A stretch of DNA of 37,839 bases from Acidimicrobiia bacterium (GTDB lineage Bacteria; Actinomycetota; Acidimicrobiia; Acidimicrobiales; Aldehydirespiratoraceae), in contig JAJEJB010000015.1 of NCBI GenBank assembly GCA_022828135.1, positions 145,484 to 183,322 of the forward strand, read 5' to 3'. The notes under the pieces were generated by a model. It made no database searches, was not told where the DNA came from, and saw nothing but the letters and a program-made list of their open reading frames with translations. Both the position numbers and the translations under genes were made by a program. Shown piece after piece: positions 1 to 9,456 of this stretch (positions within the stretch are counted from its first letter, which is position 1; the number at the start of each line of letters is the position of its first letter).

Positions 1-336
1 TACCTCGGCCTCAAACATGTTGCCGTCGGGCCGGGTCGTGGTCGGCGCCGGATCGGGGGCCGCCGGATCGGGCGCGTCGGCGCCAGTCCCGGGAGCGGGT
101 TCCTCGCGCGGGAGCGCCTCGGGCTGGGACTCCATGAGATCACCCGCCGCTGCCTCCGCGGGCTCCGTCGCCCCGGTTGCGGACTCCCCAGTCGGCGGTT
201 CGGTGGTTCGGGCCGAATCGACCGATGTCACCGTCGGAACGGTGGGTCTCGGTACCGACAGCTCGTCGTCAGCGGCACACGCGGCGCCGACGGTCGATAC
301 GGCCACCACCGCGACAACCGTCAACAGGCGCCGCAT
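1..336 (-). CDS. Secreted or lipoprotein, N-terminal 112 residues (runs off the left edge)
   Basis: Read on the minus strand from ATG at 334-336, the frame stays open to base 1, so the C-terminus lies outside the window. The product starts with two Arg, a hydrophobic stretch of about 14 residues and then VGAACAADD. This looks like an export signal; the Cys at about residue 20 would be the lipidation site, but the lipobox is imperfect because Gly, not Leu/Val, is at -3. The rest is a Pro/Ala/Glu/Thr-rich linker without a fold, typical of the stalk of actinobacterial surface lipoproteins. A purine-poor GGGTGGGCGG lies upstream. Function is not recognisable. Confidence is in the frame and export signal only. 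Confidence 0.55.
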   Translation of the reverse strand, partial: MRRLLTVVAVVAVSTVGAACAADDELSVPRPTVPTVTSVDSARTTEPPTGESATGATEPAEAAAGDLMESQPEALPREEPAPGTGADAPDPAAPDPAPTTTRPDGNMFEAEV

Positions 337-367
337 CCGGCCGCCCACCCGTGAGGTCCTCAGCGGC

Positions 368-847
368 CTACTGGGAAAGTTCGGCCCGAACGTGGTGGAT
401 GAGGTCGGCCTCGCCGACGGCAGCCATCCAAAGCTCCGAGATCAGCGTCGAGCCGGCTACTTCCAGCCGCCGCCGCACGGCCGTCACCGACTTGGCCGTG
501 GACGTGAGGCCGACTTCGGCGGACTCCAGTTCGACGACTAGGCCGTCGGACGTCTTGGTCACGGAGCCCACATCGACTTCGACGACTCCTGACGGCTGCG
601 CCACCGTGAGCTCTACGGCGCCGTCGGGCAGCGCCCGCAGGTACCCGGCCTCGCCGTGCAGCGGCTCGCCGGTGGACGGGTCGCGGCTGCGCTGGACCAT
701 GGACAGGAACGGCTTGCCGACATGGCCGAAGACCAGCTCCTCGGTGTAGTCGAAGTCGTCGATGGTCGGGTAGCTCCCTCGACCTCGGCCCTGCCAGGTC
801 CCGAGCAGGGGCGACAGGGACTCGCACATCGGATGCAGATCAGCCAT
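368..847 (-). CDS. Nitrobindin-like heme-binding beta-barrel protein (THAP4/DUF1794 family)
   Basis: 159 residues, the usual size for bacterial nitrobindins. The N-terminal signature LGTWQGRGRGSYPTI, followed by FDYTEEL and the GKPFLSMVQR segment, is the family hallmark, and the C-terminus has LIHHVRAEL, where the family places the proximal heme histidine. Family members bind ferric heme in a 10-strand barrel and are linked to NO and peroxynitrite chemistry; that role is inherited from the family, not seen here. ATG at 845-847 fits the family's short N-terminus. It lies downstream of groL on the same strand but is separated from it by a strong hairpin, so it probably has its own promoter. Confidence 0.85.
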   Translation of the reverse strand: MADLHPMCESLSPLLGTWQGRGRGSYPTIDDFDYTEELVFGHVGKPFLSMVQRSRDPSTGEPLHGEAGYLRALPDGAVELTVAQPSGVVEVDVGSVTKTSDGLVVELESAEVGLTSTAKSVTAVRRRLEVAGSTLISELWMAAVGEADLIHHVRAELSQ

Positions 848-870
848 GCCCGCAAGCTACCCGGGCGCGC

Positions 871-905
871 AACAGCCCGGCTCCGAGGGGGCGGGCCGGG
901 CTGTT
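871..905 (-). terminator. Hairpin terminator after groL
   Basis: The 11-base arm AACAGCCCGGC at 871-881 is a perfect inverted repeat of 895-905, with a 13-base loop. It lies 23 bases past the groL stop and before the nitrobindin start. No T tract follows on either strand, as is common for high-GC actinobacterial terminators. Confidence 0.7.
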
Positions 906-927
906 GTCTGGGGGAGGATGTTGGGGA

Positions 928-2631
<1,704 letters not shown>

Positions 2632-2713
2632 TCAACCGGCGCCAACCCGCGATGACAACCCGCCGGAGCGCGAATGTGGCCGCCCCGAAGCGGGTATAAG
2701 GGGCGGTGGTGCG

Positions 2714-2995
2714 TCAGCCGCGGCCGCCCGCGACCGCGGGCACGATGCTCACGGTGGCGCCGTCGTCGACCGCGGTGCCGAGCCCGTCGAGGAAACGGAC
2801 GTCATCGTCGCTGACGAACACGTTGACGAAGCGGCGCAGCTCGCCCGCCTCGTCGAGGATGCGGTCGCGGAAGCCCGGATGCGAGGACTCCAGCGAGTCG
2901 AGCACCTCGGCGAGGGTCGACCCGTCGACAGCAACCTCCGACGCGCCGGCAGTGAGAACTCTCAGGGTTGTGGGCACTCGGACGGTGACGGCCAT
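2714..2995 (-). CDS. MoaD/ThiS-family sulfur carrier, CysO-like
   Basis: 93-residue ubiquitin-like protein. The segments RFVNVFVSDDDVRF and GATVSIVPAVAGG closely resemble mycobacterial CysO, which is thiocarboxylated on its C-terminal Gly and donates sulfur to O-phosphoserine in CysM-dependent cysteine synthesis. ATG at 2993-2995 is preceded by GAGGAAC and gives the family N-terminus (AVTVRVPTTLR); the longer open frame upstream has no homology. Unusually the protein ends GGRG: two residues follow the di-glycine that must be free for activation, so a maturation cut (family precedent: JAMM-type Mec proteases) would be needed. No cysM or mec gene is adjacent. A plain MoaD role is possible but less like the sequence. 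Confidence 0.82.
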   Translation of the reverse strand: MAVTVRVPTTLRVLTAGASEVAVDGSTLAEVLDSLESSHPGFRDRILDEAGELRRFVNVFVSDDDVRFLDGLGTAVDDGATVSIVPAVAGGRG

Positions 2996-3069
2996 GGCGT
3001 TCCTCGCTGGGCTCGCTGACGGGCTGACGGGACCGGGCCATGGTATAGGCGCAGCGGTAGGATCGGCCC

Positions 3070-3300
3070 GTGGGATCACCCATGGAGAAGGAGACGGGTC
3101 GAGCCGTGGAGAGGCTGGGCCGCCTGCCTTGGCCGGCCCAACTCATCGTGGGAGCGCTGACCGTGGTCGGGGCAGTCACCGTGGTGCAGTGGATCGTGAG
3201 CATCTTCGCCTGGCTGGTCACGCTGCTGGCGATCCTGGTGGTGTTGATCGGCCTGGTCTTCCTGGTCCTGACCGGGAGGCTGCGCCGCAAGGAGGACTAG
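3070..3300 (+). CDS. Small two-helix membrane protein
   Basis: 76 residues. About 20 polar residues are followed by two hydrophobic segments (about 23-42 and 44-67) and a basic-acidic tail GRLRRKED. The start is GTG at 3070, with GGTAGGA about nine bases upstream; ATG at 3082 is an alternative giving 72 residues. It is divergent from the cysO-like gene and its stop region overlaps the convergent glycerate kinase by four bases. No family is recognised; expected in the cytoplasmic membrane. Confidence 0.6.
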   Translation: MGSPMEKETGRAVERLGRLPWPAQLIVGALTVVGAVTVVQWIVSIFAWLVTLLAILVVLIGLVFLVLTGRLRRKED

Positions 3301-4295
3301 TAGCCGAGCGCCTCCGCTACTGCCTCCCGTACGCATCCGCAGGGATCGTCGTGAGCCCGCTCGGCGCCGAACAGCGCGGTCAGGTCGAGGATCTCCAGGC
3401 CGTCGGGCCTCGGCGCCTCGGGATCCGAGTCGCCGACCACGGCCAGCGCCCGGGTGCCTGACTCGGCCGCAAGCTCAGCCACACCCCCGACCACCTTGCC
3501 CTGCAACGACGTGGCGTCGTAGCGACCCTCGCCGGTTACGACCACGTCGGCGTTCAGGATCCGCTCCCCCAAGCCGATCTCGTCGGCGACCACCTCGAAG
3601 CCGTTGACCAGGCTGGCACCCCGGGCCGCGAGGCCTCCGGCCAGGCCACCGGCCGCGCCGGCGCCGGTCAAGGCGGTGACGTCCACTGCGAAGTCTCGCT
3701 CATAGATCTGCGCCAGGCGCCTGAGTCGCCGGGTCAGCAGCTCGACCTGGGCGGGCGAGGCTCCCTTCTGGGGACCGTAGACAGCGGCGGCGTCCAGGAA
3801 GGCCGTGCGCACGTCGCAGGCCACGATCATCTCTACCCCCGACATCCGAGCCGGGGACGGCAGGGCCTCCAGCGCACCAAGACCGCCGTCGGTGGTGGCC
3901 GAGCCGCCCACCGCCACCAGCACCCGCTGCGCCCCGGCTTCGACCGCCTCGGCGATCAACTCGCCTGTGCCCGCCGTAGTGGCGTTGACCGGATCGTTGC
4001 TAGAGGTACCGCCGGCCACGGCCAGACCCGAGGCCAGGGCCATCTCGATGGCGGCGACGCCGCGGCTGAGCCGCCAGGGTGCGGTGACCGGCTCACCGAG
4101 TGGCCCGGTGACCACCGAGGAGCGGTTGGGGCCACCGAGGGCATCGAGGGTTCCCTCGCCCCCGTCGGCCATCGGCGCAAGGTCGCACGACGCCGAGGCC
4201 GTGCCGGCGGCCGCGGCTACTGCCTCCGCCACCTCTCCGGCTGAGGCCGTGCCGCGGAACTTGTCGGGTGCAGCCAGGACGCGCACAACCGACAT
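3297..4295 (-). CDS. Glycerate kinase (GarK/GlxK type)
   Basis: 332 residues, slightly shorter than the usual 370-380. The N-terminal VLAAPDKFRGTASAGEVAEA, the PMADGGEGTLDAL motif, the DPVNATTAGTGELI segment and LVAVGGSATTDGG are the family signatures; they form the two-domain fold that phosphorylates D-glycerate using ATP (2- or 3-position not decidable here). It links glyoxylate/photorespiratory-type C2 metabolism or serine breakdown to glycolysis. ATG at 4293-4295 lacks a strong Shine-Dalgarno, but no better start is visible. It is a single gene, tail-to-tail with the small membrane protein and followed upstream, on the same strand, by the LytR_C gene. Confidence 0.92.
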   Translation of the reverse strand: MSVVRVLAAPDKFRGTASAGEVAEAVAAAAGTASASCDLAPMADGGEGTLDALGGPNRSSVVTGPLGEPVTAPWRLSRGVAAIEMALASGLAVAGGTSSNDPVNATTAGTGELIAEAVEAGAQRVLVAVGGSATTDGGLGALEALPSPARMSGVEMIVACDVRTAFLDAAAVYGPQKGASPAQVELLTRRLRRLAQIYERDFAVDVTALTGAGAAGGLAGGLAARGASLVNGFEVVADEIGLGERILNADVVVTGEGRYDATSLQGKVVGGVAELAAESGTRALAVVGDSDPEAPRPDGLEILDLTALFGAERAHDDPCGCVREAVAEALGY

Positions 4296-4337
4296 TCTCG
4301 CGGCATCGCCGCAAGAGGCGCGGTCAGCTAACTCGAA

Positions 4338-4949
4338 TTATCCGGATTCGGCGGGCGGATCCGGATCGAGGATCACGTTGTCGGTGCCGACCACCGCGAA
4401 GATGTTGAACTCCTCCAAGTCCGCCGGCGACTCCGGATTCCTGATCAGGGTCATGATCGTTCCCGGAGCGGGCGTGATGATGTCGGGGGGCGCTCCGAGC
4501 ACCGATGCGACTGACTTGGCGTCGTCGCCGTATCCCGGCCGGTAGTAGATGACCGAGGCTTCGACCCGGTCCTGCTGGGTGTTCTTGGCTGCGGTCACGA
4601 ACCCCGTGGCGTTGAGGGTGTCGGCCGTCCGTCCGGCCCGTCCCCGCACACCGGTGCCGTTCATTACGGCCACCTTGACCTCACCGGGGGGGTGAGTGAT
4701 CACCGGGGGAGCCGTCGTCGTCGTGGTGGTGGTCGTGGTGGTGGACGTCGTGCCGTTGGTCTCGGTCTCTTCGGGGTCGCCGTTGGTCGACTCTTCCGTC
4801 GTGGAGTTGGGAGAAGCCTCGGTGCTGTCGTCGGAGTCGTCGAAGCCTCGCGCCAGCAAGAACGCGCCCAGCGCAACCGCCACGATCACAAGCACGATGG
4901 CCCGCCCCGCCGAGCCGCCTCCCGAAGATTGAGCGTGCTGGGGAGTCAT
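4338..4949 (-). CDS. Membrane-anchored LytR_C-domain protein
   Basis: 203 residues. Order: short cytoplasmic tail, one transmembrane helix (about residues 18-34), an acidic Ser/Thr linker with a run of about 13 Thr, then a LytR C-terminal domain (VKVAVMNGTGVRGRAGRTADTL onwards). Such domains follow LytR-CpsA-Psr ligases or stand alone in the actinobacterial envelope; a direct function is not known. The start at 4949 (MTPQHAQ) is preferred because the 30 residues open upstream are Pro/Arg-rich and overlap hpnE sequence. The Thr run is encoded by repeated ACN codons, seen as a GTGGT-type tract near 4720-4750, a likely site of length variation. Confidence 0.85.
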   Translation of the reverse strand: MTPQHAQSSGGGSAGRAIVLVIVAVALGAFLLARGFDDSDDSTEASPNSTTEESTNGDPEETETNGTTSTTTTTTTTTTAPPVITHPPGEVKVAVMNGTGVRGRAGRTADTLNATGFVTAAKNTQQDRVEASVIYYRPGYGDDAKSVASVLGAPPDIITPAPGTIMTLIRNPESPADLEEFNIFAVVGTDNVILDPDPPAESG

Positions 4950-4977
4950 GGCCCGAACCTTAGCCGGTGATGCTCGT

Positions 4978-6393
4978 TTAGTCTCGCACCGCGTCCGGCC
5001 TGAGCCCGGAATCCTGGCCGGCCGAGGCGGGGGCCTCACCGCCGACGGATCGGGAGGCGAAGCGGGCCGCTAGCCGGCCGGCCCCGGTTCCGCTGCGGAC
5101 CGCCCCCTCCATGGTGGCCGGCCAGCCGGTGTCGGTCCAAGCGCCGGCCAGATACACGCCGGGAAGGCCGGATTCGGCGCCGGCTCGCAGCGAGTCCGTG
5201 CCCGGCACGCCGAGGAACGTGGCCGAGTTCTCGCGGGTGACGATCGACTCGGTGACAGTGGCTTCCGAGGCTGCCGGCAGGAGCCGGGCGAGCTCCGCGG
5301 TGAAGTGCGACACCAGGTCGGCGGAGGCCATGCCGATGTAGGACTCCGCGGCCGAGAGGGACACGGCCAGGCATTGGCGGCCGTCGTCGAGCCCGGCGCC
5401 GGCGGTGCGGTCGAACACGTACTGGGCGTCGCTGCCGACGGTGGCGAAGAAGTCCAGGTCGGTCACCGGGCGGTCGTACACCAGATGGACGTTGACGATC
5501 GGGGAGGTGCCCAGCTCGACGAGCCGGTCCTGCGCCGCGACGGTGCCGGACGGCAGCAGCGCGGCCACCGCGTCGTGGGGCACGGCCACCACCACCGAGT
5601 CGGCCTCGATGACCTGCTCGTCGGTCTGCACCTCCAAGCCTGCGCCGCCGGGGCGCACCGCCTTCACCGGGACACGCGAGCGGACCTCTCCTCCGGCGGC
5701 CTCCAGGGCCCGGCGGGCGGCGTCGCCGTGCAGGGCCGACAGGGGCACCCGGGCCCAGCCGATATCGGCCGCGCCGGCCTCGGTGAGCAGCCCGGTCACG
5801 AACACCTTGGCGGCCAGCTTGAGGGAGGCGTCGGCTGCGCCGGCGTTGACCGTCGGCAGCACGATCAGGTCCCAGAACGTCTCGATGGCGGTCGTGTCCT
5901 GGCCTCGGGCTCTCAGCCATTCGCCGAAGGTCATGTCGTCGAGGGCCGGATCGTCGGGGTCGAGCCGTCTGAGCGCCAGCCCGGCCCGCAGCACCGCCAG
6001 TCTCTGGCGCAGGCTCAGATGCGGGTAGGACAGCAGCGCGGGCGCCAGGTGCAGCGGGGCCGGGCCGGGTGTGCGCCTGATCGACCCGACCGGTCCGCCC
6101 GGCGCCATCACGGGGACGTCGAGCCGGCTCTGCAGCGACGCTCCGCCGGCTGAGCCGATCCGCTCCAGGAACGCCCGGTAGGCGGTGCAGCAGCGCATGA
6201 ACACGTGCTGGCCGTTGTCGAACCAGATGCCGTTGCGCTCGAACGACCAGGTGGCACCGCCCAGGCGGGGGCGGCGCTCGAGCAGGGTGACGGCTGCGCC
6301 CCGGTCGGCCGCTTCCACCGCGGCCGACAATCCGGCCAGACCGCCGCCGACCACCACCACCCGGGGCCGGTTGCTCGAAGCCGCAGGGCTCAC
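4978..6393 (-). CDS. hpnE: Hydroxysqualene dehydroxylase HpnE
   Basis: 471-residue FAD-dependent amine-oxidase/phytoene-desaturase-like enzyme that reduces hydroxysqualene to squalene, last step of the HpnCDE route. The N-terminus has the dinucleotide motif VVVGGGLAGLSAA (about residues 13-25) with the ribose-binding Glu about 20 residues on (LLERRPRLGGATWSF), then FDNGQHVFMRCCTAYR, a HpnE signature; the C-terminal FAD motif is GVYLAGAWTDTGWPATMEGAVRSG (given here only as a landmark around residues 425-448). It is third in the minus-strand order hpnC-hpnD-hpnE, 37 bases after hpnD, so almost certainly one transcript. The C-terminal tail is disordered and overlaps no neighbour. Confidence 0.93.
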   Translation of the reverse strand: MSPAASSNRPRVVVVGGGLAGLSAAVEAADRGAAVTLLERRPRLGGATWSFERNGIWFDNGQHVFMRCCTAYRAFLERIGSAGGASLQSRLDVPVMAPGGPVGSIRRTPGPAPLHLAPALLSYPHLSLRQRLAVLRAGLALRRLDPDDPALDDMTFGEWLRARGQDTTAIETFWDLIVLPTVNAGAADASLKLAAKVFVTGLLTEAGAADIGWARVPLSALHGDAARRALEAAGGEVRSRVPVKAVRPGGAGLEVQTDEQVIEADSVVVAVPHDAVAALLPSGTVAAQDRLVELGTSPIVNVHLVYDRPVTDLDFFATVGSDAQYVFDRTAGAGLDDGRQCLAVSLSAAESYIGMASADLVSHFTAELARLLPAASEATVTESIVTRENSATFLGVPGTDSLRAGAESGLPGVYLAGAWTDTGWPATMEGAVRSGTGAGRLAARFASRSVGGEAPASAGQDSGLRPDAVRD

Positions 6394-6430
6394 GTCGGGC
6401 GCACCGCCCGCGCCGGCCGCGGGCCTGATG

Positions 6431-7339
6431 TCACGGCCGCAACCCGGACAGGCTGCGGGCCGCCACCAGGGCCTTCTCGGTGGTGGGGAGGCTCACCCGG
6501 CCGTTCAGCGGGGACGCGGGCTGGGCCAGGATGCGGCCCAGCAGCCGCCGGTAGATCCCGGCCATGGCCGCGGTGCACGCCCGGCTGCGGTAGTCGAGAT
6601 GGTCCAGCAGCACCAGGCCTCGCTCGAACCATGTCACCGCCTGGCCGGCCACGAACTGCACCAGCGTGGCCGCGCTGTCGGGCGGGTCCCACCGGCCCGG
6701 CGCGATCCCGAAGCGGACCCGCTCCTGTTCTGGCAGGTAGATGCGCCCCATGCGGTGGTCCTCGACGATGTCCCGCAGCATGTTGGTGAGCTGCAGGGCC
6801 ACGCCCAGGTCGTCGGCCAGTTCCTCGACGGGCCGGTCCTGTCCGGTCGGCGCGGCGTTGCTGCCGGTCGGGCCGGCGGCGACGGCGCGAGCGGGCTTGG
6901 TGCCGAACACGCCCAGCGACAGGCGGCCCACCGAGCCGGCCACCAGCCGGCAGTAGCGCACGGTGTCGTCCATGGTGGCGTAGGTCTCGCCCCGCACGTC
7001 GAACTCGCAGCCCTCGACGATCTCGTGCAGCGCGGCCACGGGGATCGGGTAGTGGGCCGCGGCGTGGCCCACGCCCACCAGCACGGGGTCGGCGGGATCG
7101 GCGATCTCGCCCGCCTCCAGGGCCGCGATGGCGTTGTGGAGGTCGCCGAGCGCGGCGAGCTTGCGGTCCTGGGGCCAGTCGCCGTCGCCCACGTCGTCGA
7201 TGCGGCGGGCCAGGGCGTACAGGGCGGCCATCGCCCGGCGTTTGGGCGGAGGCAGCAGGCGGATCCCGTAGGCGAAGTTGCGGGCCTCCGACCAGGTGAT
7301 CTCCTCGCAGCGGCGGTAGGCCGCCTCGGCACCGATCAC
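6431..7339 (-). CDS. hpnD: Presqualene diphosphate synthase HpnD
   Basis: 302-residue trans-isoprenyl diphosphate (squalene/phytoene synthase family) enzyme condensing two farnesyl diphosphates into presqualene diphosphate. The two Mg-binding aspartate motifs are visible: RRIDDVGDGD at about residues 45-54 and LRDIVEDHRMGRIYLP near 188-203. It starts with GTG at 7337-7339, overlapping the hpnC stop as GTGA, which indicates translational coupling. The C-terminus ends KALVAARSLSGLRP, as in bacterial HpnD. The family assignment is firm; HpnD rather than phytoene synthase rests on the hpnC and hpnE neighbours and on the family-typical early motif EITWSEARNFAYGIRLLP. Confidence 0.93.
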   Translation of the reverse strand: MIGAEAAYRRCEEITWSEARNFAYGIRLLPPPKRRAMAALYALARRIDDVGDGDWPQDRKLAALGDLHNAIAALEAGEIADPADPVLVGVGHAAAHYPIPVAALHEIVEGCEFDVRGETYATMDDTVRYCRLVAGSVGRLSLGVFGTKPARAVAAGPTGSNAAPTGQDRPVEELADDLGVALQLTNMLRDIVEDHRMGRIYLPEQERVRFGIAPGRWDPPDSAATLVQFVAGQAVTWFERGLVLLDHLDYRSRACTAAMAGIYRRLLGRILAQPASPLNGRVSLPTTEKALVAARSLSGLRP

Positions 7340-8205
7340 GGGCTGCCCGTCCCCCGCCGGAGCGCACCGGCCAGGTAGACGCGGACGAGGCGGCCCAGCA
7401 CCCGTGCGGCGCCGGCCTTGCGGGTGCGGCTCAGTACCTCGAATCCGGCGGCTTCGAGGGCGTCGAGATTGGCCAGCCCTCCGGCCACGAACCCGGCCAC
7501 GGCCAGGCGGGCGGGCCCCCGCAGCGACGCCACCAGTCCCCTGCCGCCCTCCAGCATGGCCCGGGCCCGGCTGGCCTCGTAGGCCACCAGGCCGCGCAGG
7601 TCGGCCGATGCCACTGGAGCGCCGAGGTCCTCGGCGTCGACGCCGAAGCGGTCCATGTCATCGGCCGGCAGGTAGACGCGCCCGTTGACCGCGTCCTCGC
7701 CCACGTCCTGGAGGTGCTCCAGCACCTGCAGACCGCTGCACACCTGGTCGGAGGCGGCCAGGCGGTCGGGGGTGGCCGCCTCGAACACGGCCAGCACGAG
7801 GTGCCCGACGGGATTGGCCGACAGCTCGCAGTACTCCATCAACTCGTCGAAGTCGGCGTAGCTGGTCTTGTGCTGGTCGAGCCGGTTGGCGGCCAGCAGA
7901 CCGTCGAAGGGCCCACGGTCCAGCCCGAACTGCTCCACGGTGGGCGCCAGCCGCACGAAGACCTCGTGGCGGGGGGCGCCGGCGAACAGGTCGTCGAGCT
8001 GGGCCTCGACCCAGTCCAGCGCGGCCAGGCGGTCCCCGGGGTACTCATCACCAAGGTTGTCGACGAGCCGTGCGTAGCCGTAGATGGCCCGCAGGTGACC
8101 CTGCACCGCTTTGGGCAGCAGCCGCAGCGCCACCGGGAAGTTCTCGGAGGGCGCCCGGGCCATGACCGCGTCGAGCCCCACATGGCGCTCGACCGCTTCG
8201 TTCAC
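7336..8205 (-). CDS. hpnC: Hydroxysqualene synthase HpnC
   Basis: 289 residues, squalene/phytoene synthase superfamily. In the three-enzyme pathway it converts presqualene diphosphate to hydroxysqualene. Motifs: ENFPVALRLLPKAVQGHLRAIYGYAR at the N-terminus (HpnC type), first metal site VDNLGDEYPGDR at about 48-59, second LQDVGEDAVNGRVYLP near 165-180. It is first in the hpn operon; its ATG at 8203-8205 faces the AT-rich divergent promoter region. The product should feed squalene-hopene cyclase, which is not in this window, so hopanoid versus squalene use is not decided here. Confidence 0.93.
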   Translation of the reverse strand: MNEAVERHVGLDAVMARAPSENFPVALRLLPKAVQGHLRAIYGYARLVDNLGDEYPGDRLAALDWVEAQLDDLFAGAPRHEVFVRLAPTVEQFGLDRGPFDGLLAANRLDQHKTSYADFDELMEYCELSANPVGHLVLAVFEAATPDRLAASDQVCSGLQVLEHLQDVGEDAVNGRVYLPADDMDRFGVDAEDLGAPVASADLRGLVAYEASRARAMLEGGRGLVASLRGPARLAVAGFVAGGLANLDALEAAGFEVLSRTRKAGAARVLGRLVRVYLAGALRRGTGSP

Positions 8206-8349
8206 CGGGCTGAAGCTACCACCCGGCTGCGGCCGACTAGGGGCGCTTGCCTGTTCGGGCGTGCTCCTTCGATCAGATATACACTGGTAAACATAGAAAT
8301 ATCATGAATAAGTTGCAAATATCTGTAAATAGCGCTTAGATCATCGACC
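8206..8349 (+). promoter_or_regulatory. AT-rich divergent promoter region between hpnC and a lipoprotein gene
   Basis: This 144-base spacer holds an AT-rich block at about 8270-8341, in sharp contrast to its GC-rich flanks. AAATATC occurs twice in the same direction at 8297-8303 and 8317-8323, 20 bases (two helical turns) apart, as expected for an activator or repressor pair. For the plus-strand gene TTGCAA at 8313-8318 and TTAGAT at 8336-8341 are 17 bases apart; transcription would then begin at or beside the ATG at 8350. No Shine-Dalgarno precedes that ATG, which fits a leaderless message. Confidence 0.5.
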
Positions 8350-9435
8350 ATGAAATTCATGTGCTTTGGGTTGGCTGCTCTCGCGATGGTCGTGGCGGGC
8401 TGTGGTTCCGCCGGCATCCCCGGCAGTCAGAACCTGCCGAGCGAGTCAGTGACGACCGGCTCCGACCAGCCGGTGCCACGGCTGCTCGCTGCGGCCCAAC
8501 CAGCCACCGCGGCAGCCGGATCCGCGACCACTGACTCTCCCGCAACTGCAGAAACCCCCACGGCCTCGGCCGCCGCTGTACTCCCGACGGTCGCAGCCAC
8601 CGAGGCCCCCACGGCCACCGCTGCGCTCCCGACGGCCTCCACGACGGTGCCGCCGGCAGCGGAGGGTTCGGGCCCCGAGCCCGAGGGGGGCCATCCTCCC
8701 CATGCGGAAGTGGGGATGATCCCGCGAGACCTCCCCTACTGGGACTACCCGAACTGCGCGCCGGGCCCTCCATGGCCCTTGGACTGCTACCCGCCGTCGG
8801 AGTGGGAGGTCCCCCAGGACCTCTCGGACTGCGTGCACAGCGCCTATCCCGACGAGGGAGTGGGCGGTATCTGCGCCGGCCGCCGGGCCGGCGATACCCC
8901 GAGATGGACCCGCGACGTGGCCCGCTGGACGAGCTGGTGCTTCGATCAGCCGCGGGGCAACTGCACCTGGCTGCTGCATGAGATGAAGTGGGCGCTGGAC
9001 TTCCTTGGCGCCCATCCGTGGTGCGTGCTCAACGAGTACCAGGACCGGGCCGACGCCTACGGCGCGGGGGGCCGCGGCACGGGCGTCAAGAACCGCCACG
9101 GCTGGCACAACTGCGCCACCGTCATAGACCCGCTCGCCGCGGCCACGCATCCGGGCCGGACCAACGACGCCGGCCTTCTCTTGTCTGGCGAGACGACGCT
9201 GGCCGAGCAGTGCCGCATCGTGCTTCCCGCCGGCATCCAACTCGAAGCCCGCGTGCGCCGACGCTCCGAGCAGCCCGAGCGGTTCGGCAGCGACTGCGAC
9301 GCGTGGGCCGAGTGGGTTCAGACCCGCCCCAGCGCCCAGGACTGGCGCGACTGCGACCGCTCGGCCCGGCTGGCCGAGGAGTGGATGGAACACCACTACG
9401 CCACCCCCGAGCGCTACTTCCCCGCGGCCTGCTGA
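8350..9435 (+). CDS. Cys-rich secreted lipoprotein of unknown function
   Basis: 361 residues. The signal peptide MKFMCFGLAALAMVVAGC ends in a good lipobox (V-A-G-C, Cys18), so it should be lipidated and surface-anchored. Residues 19-110 are an Ala/Thr/Pro linker with loosely repeated segments. From about 120 to the end is a compact domain with about 14 Cys and many Trp (YWDYPNCAPGPPWPLDCYPP, WCFDQPRGNCTWLLHEMKW, KNRHGWHNCATVIDP), suggesting disulfide bonds. No family is recognised. It stands 21 bases before the Thr-rich surface protein and upstream of the Tad genes, so a role at the cell surface with the pilus is reasonable but inferred. Confidence 0.75.
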   Translation: MKFMCFGLAALAMVVAGCGSAGIPGSQNLPSESVTTGSDQPVPRLLAAAQPATAAAGSATTDSPATAETPTASAAAVLPTVAATEAPTATAALPTASTTVPPAAEGSGPEPEGGHPPHAEVGMIPRDLPYWDYPNCAPGPPWPLDCYPPSEWEVPQDLSDCVHSAYPDEGVGGICAGRRAGDTPRWTRDVARWTSWCFDQPRGNCTWLLHEMKWALDFLGAHPWCVLNEYQDRADAYGAGGRGTGVKNRHGWHNCATVIDPLAAATHPGRTNDAGLLLSGETTLAEQCRIVLPAGIQLEARVRRRSEQPERFGSDCDAWAEWVQTRPSAQDWRDCDRSARLAEEWMEHHYATPERYFPAAC

Positions 9436-9456
9436 GCAAGAGAGGAGCTGCCCGCC

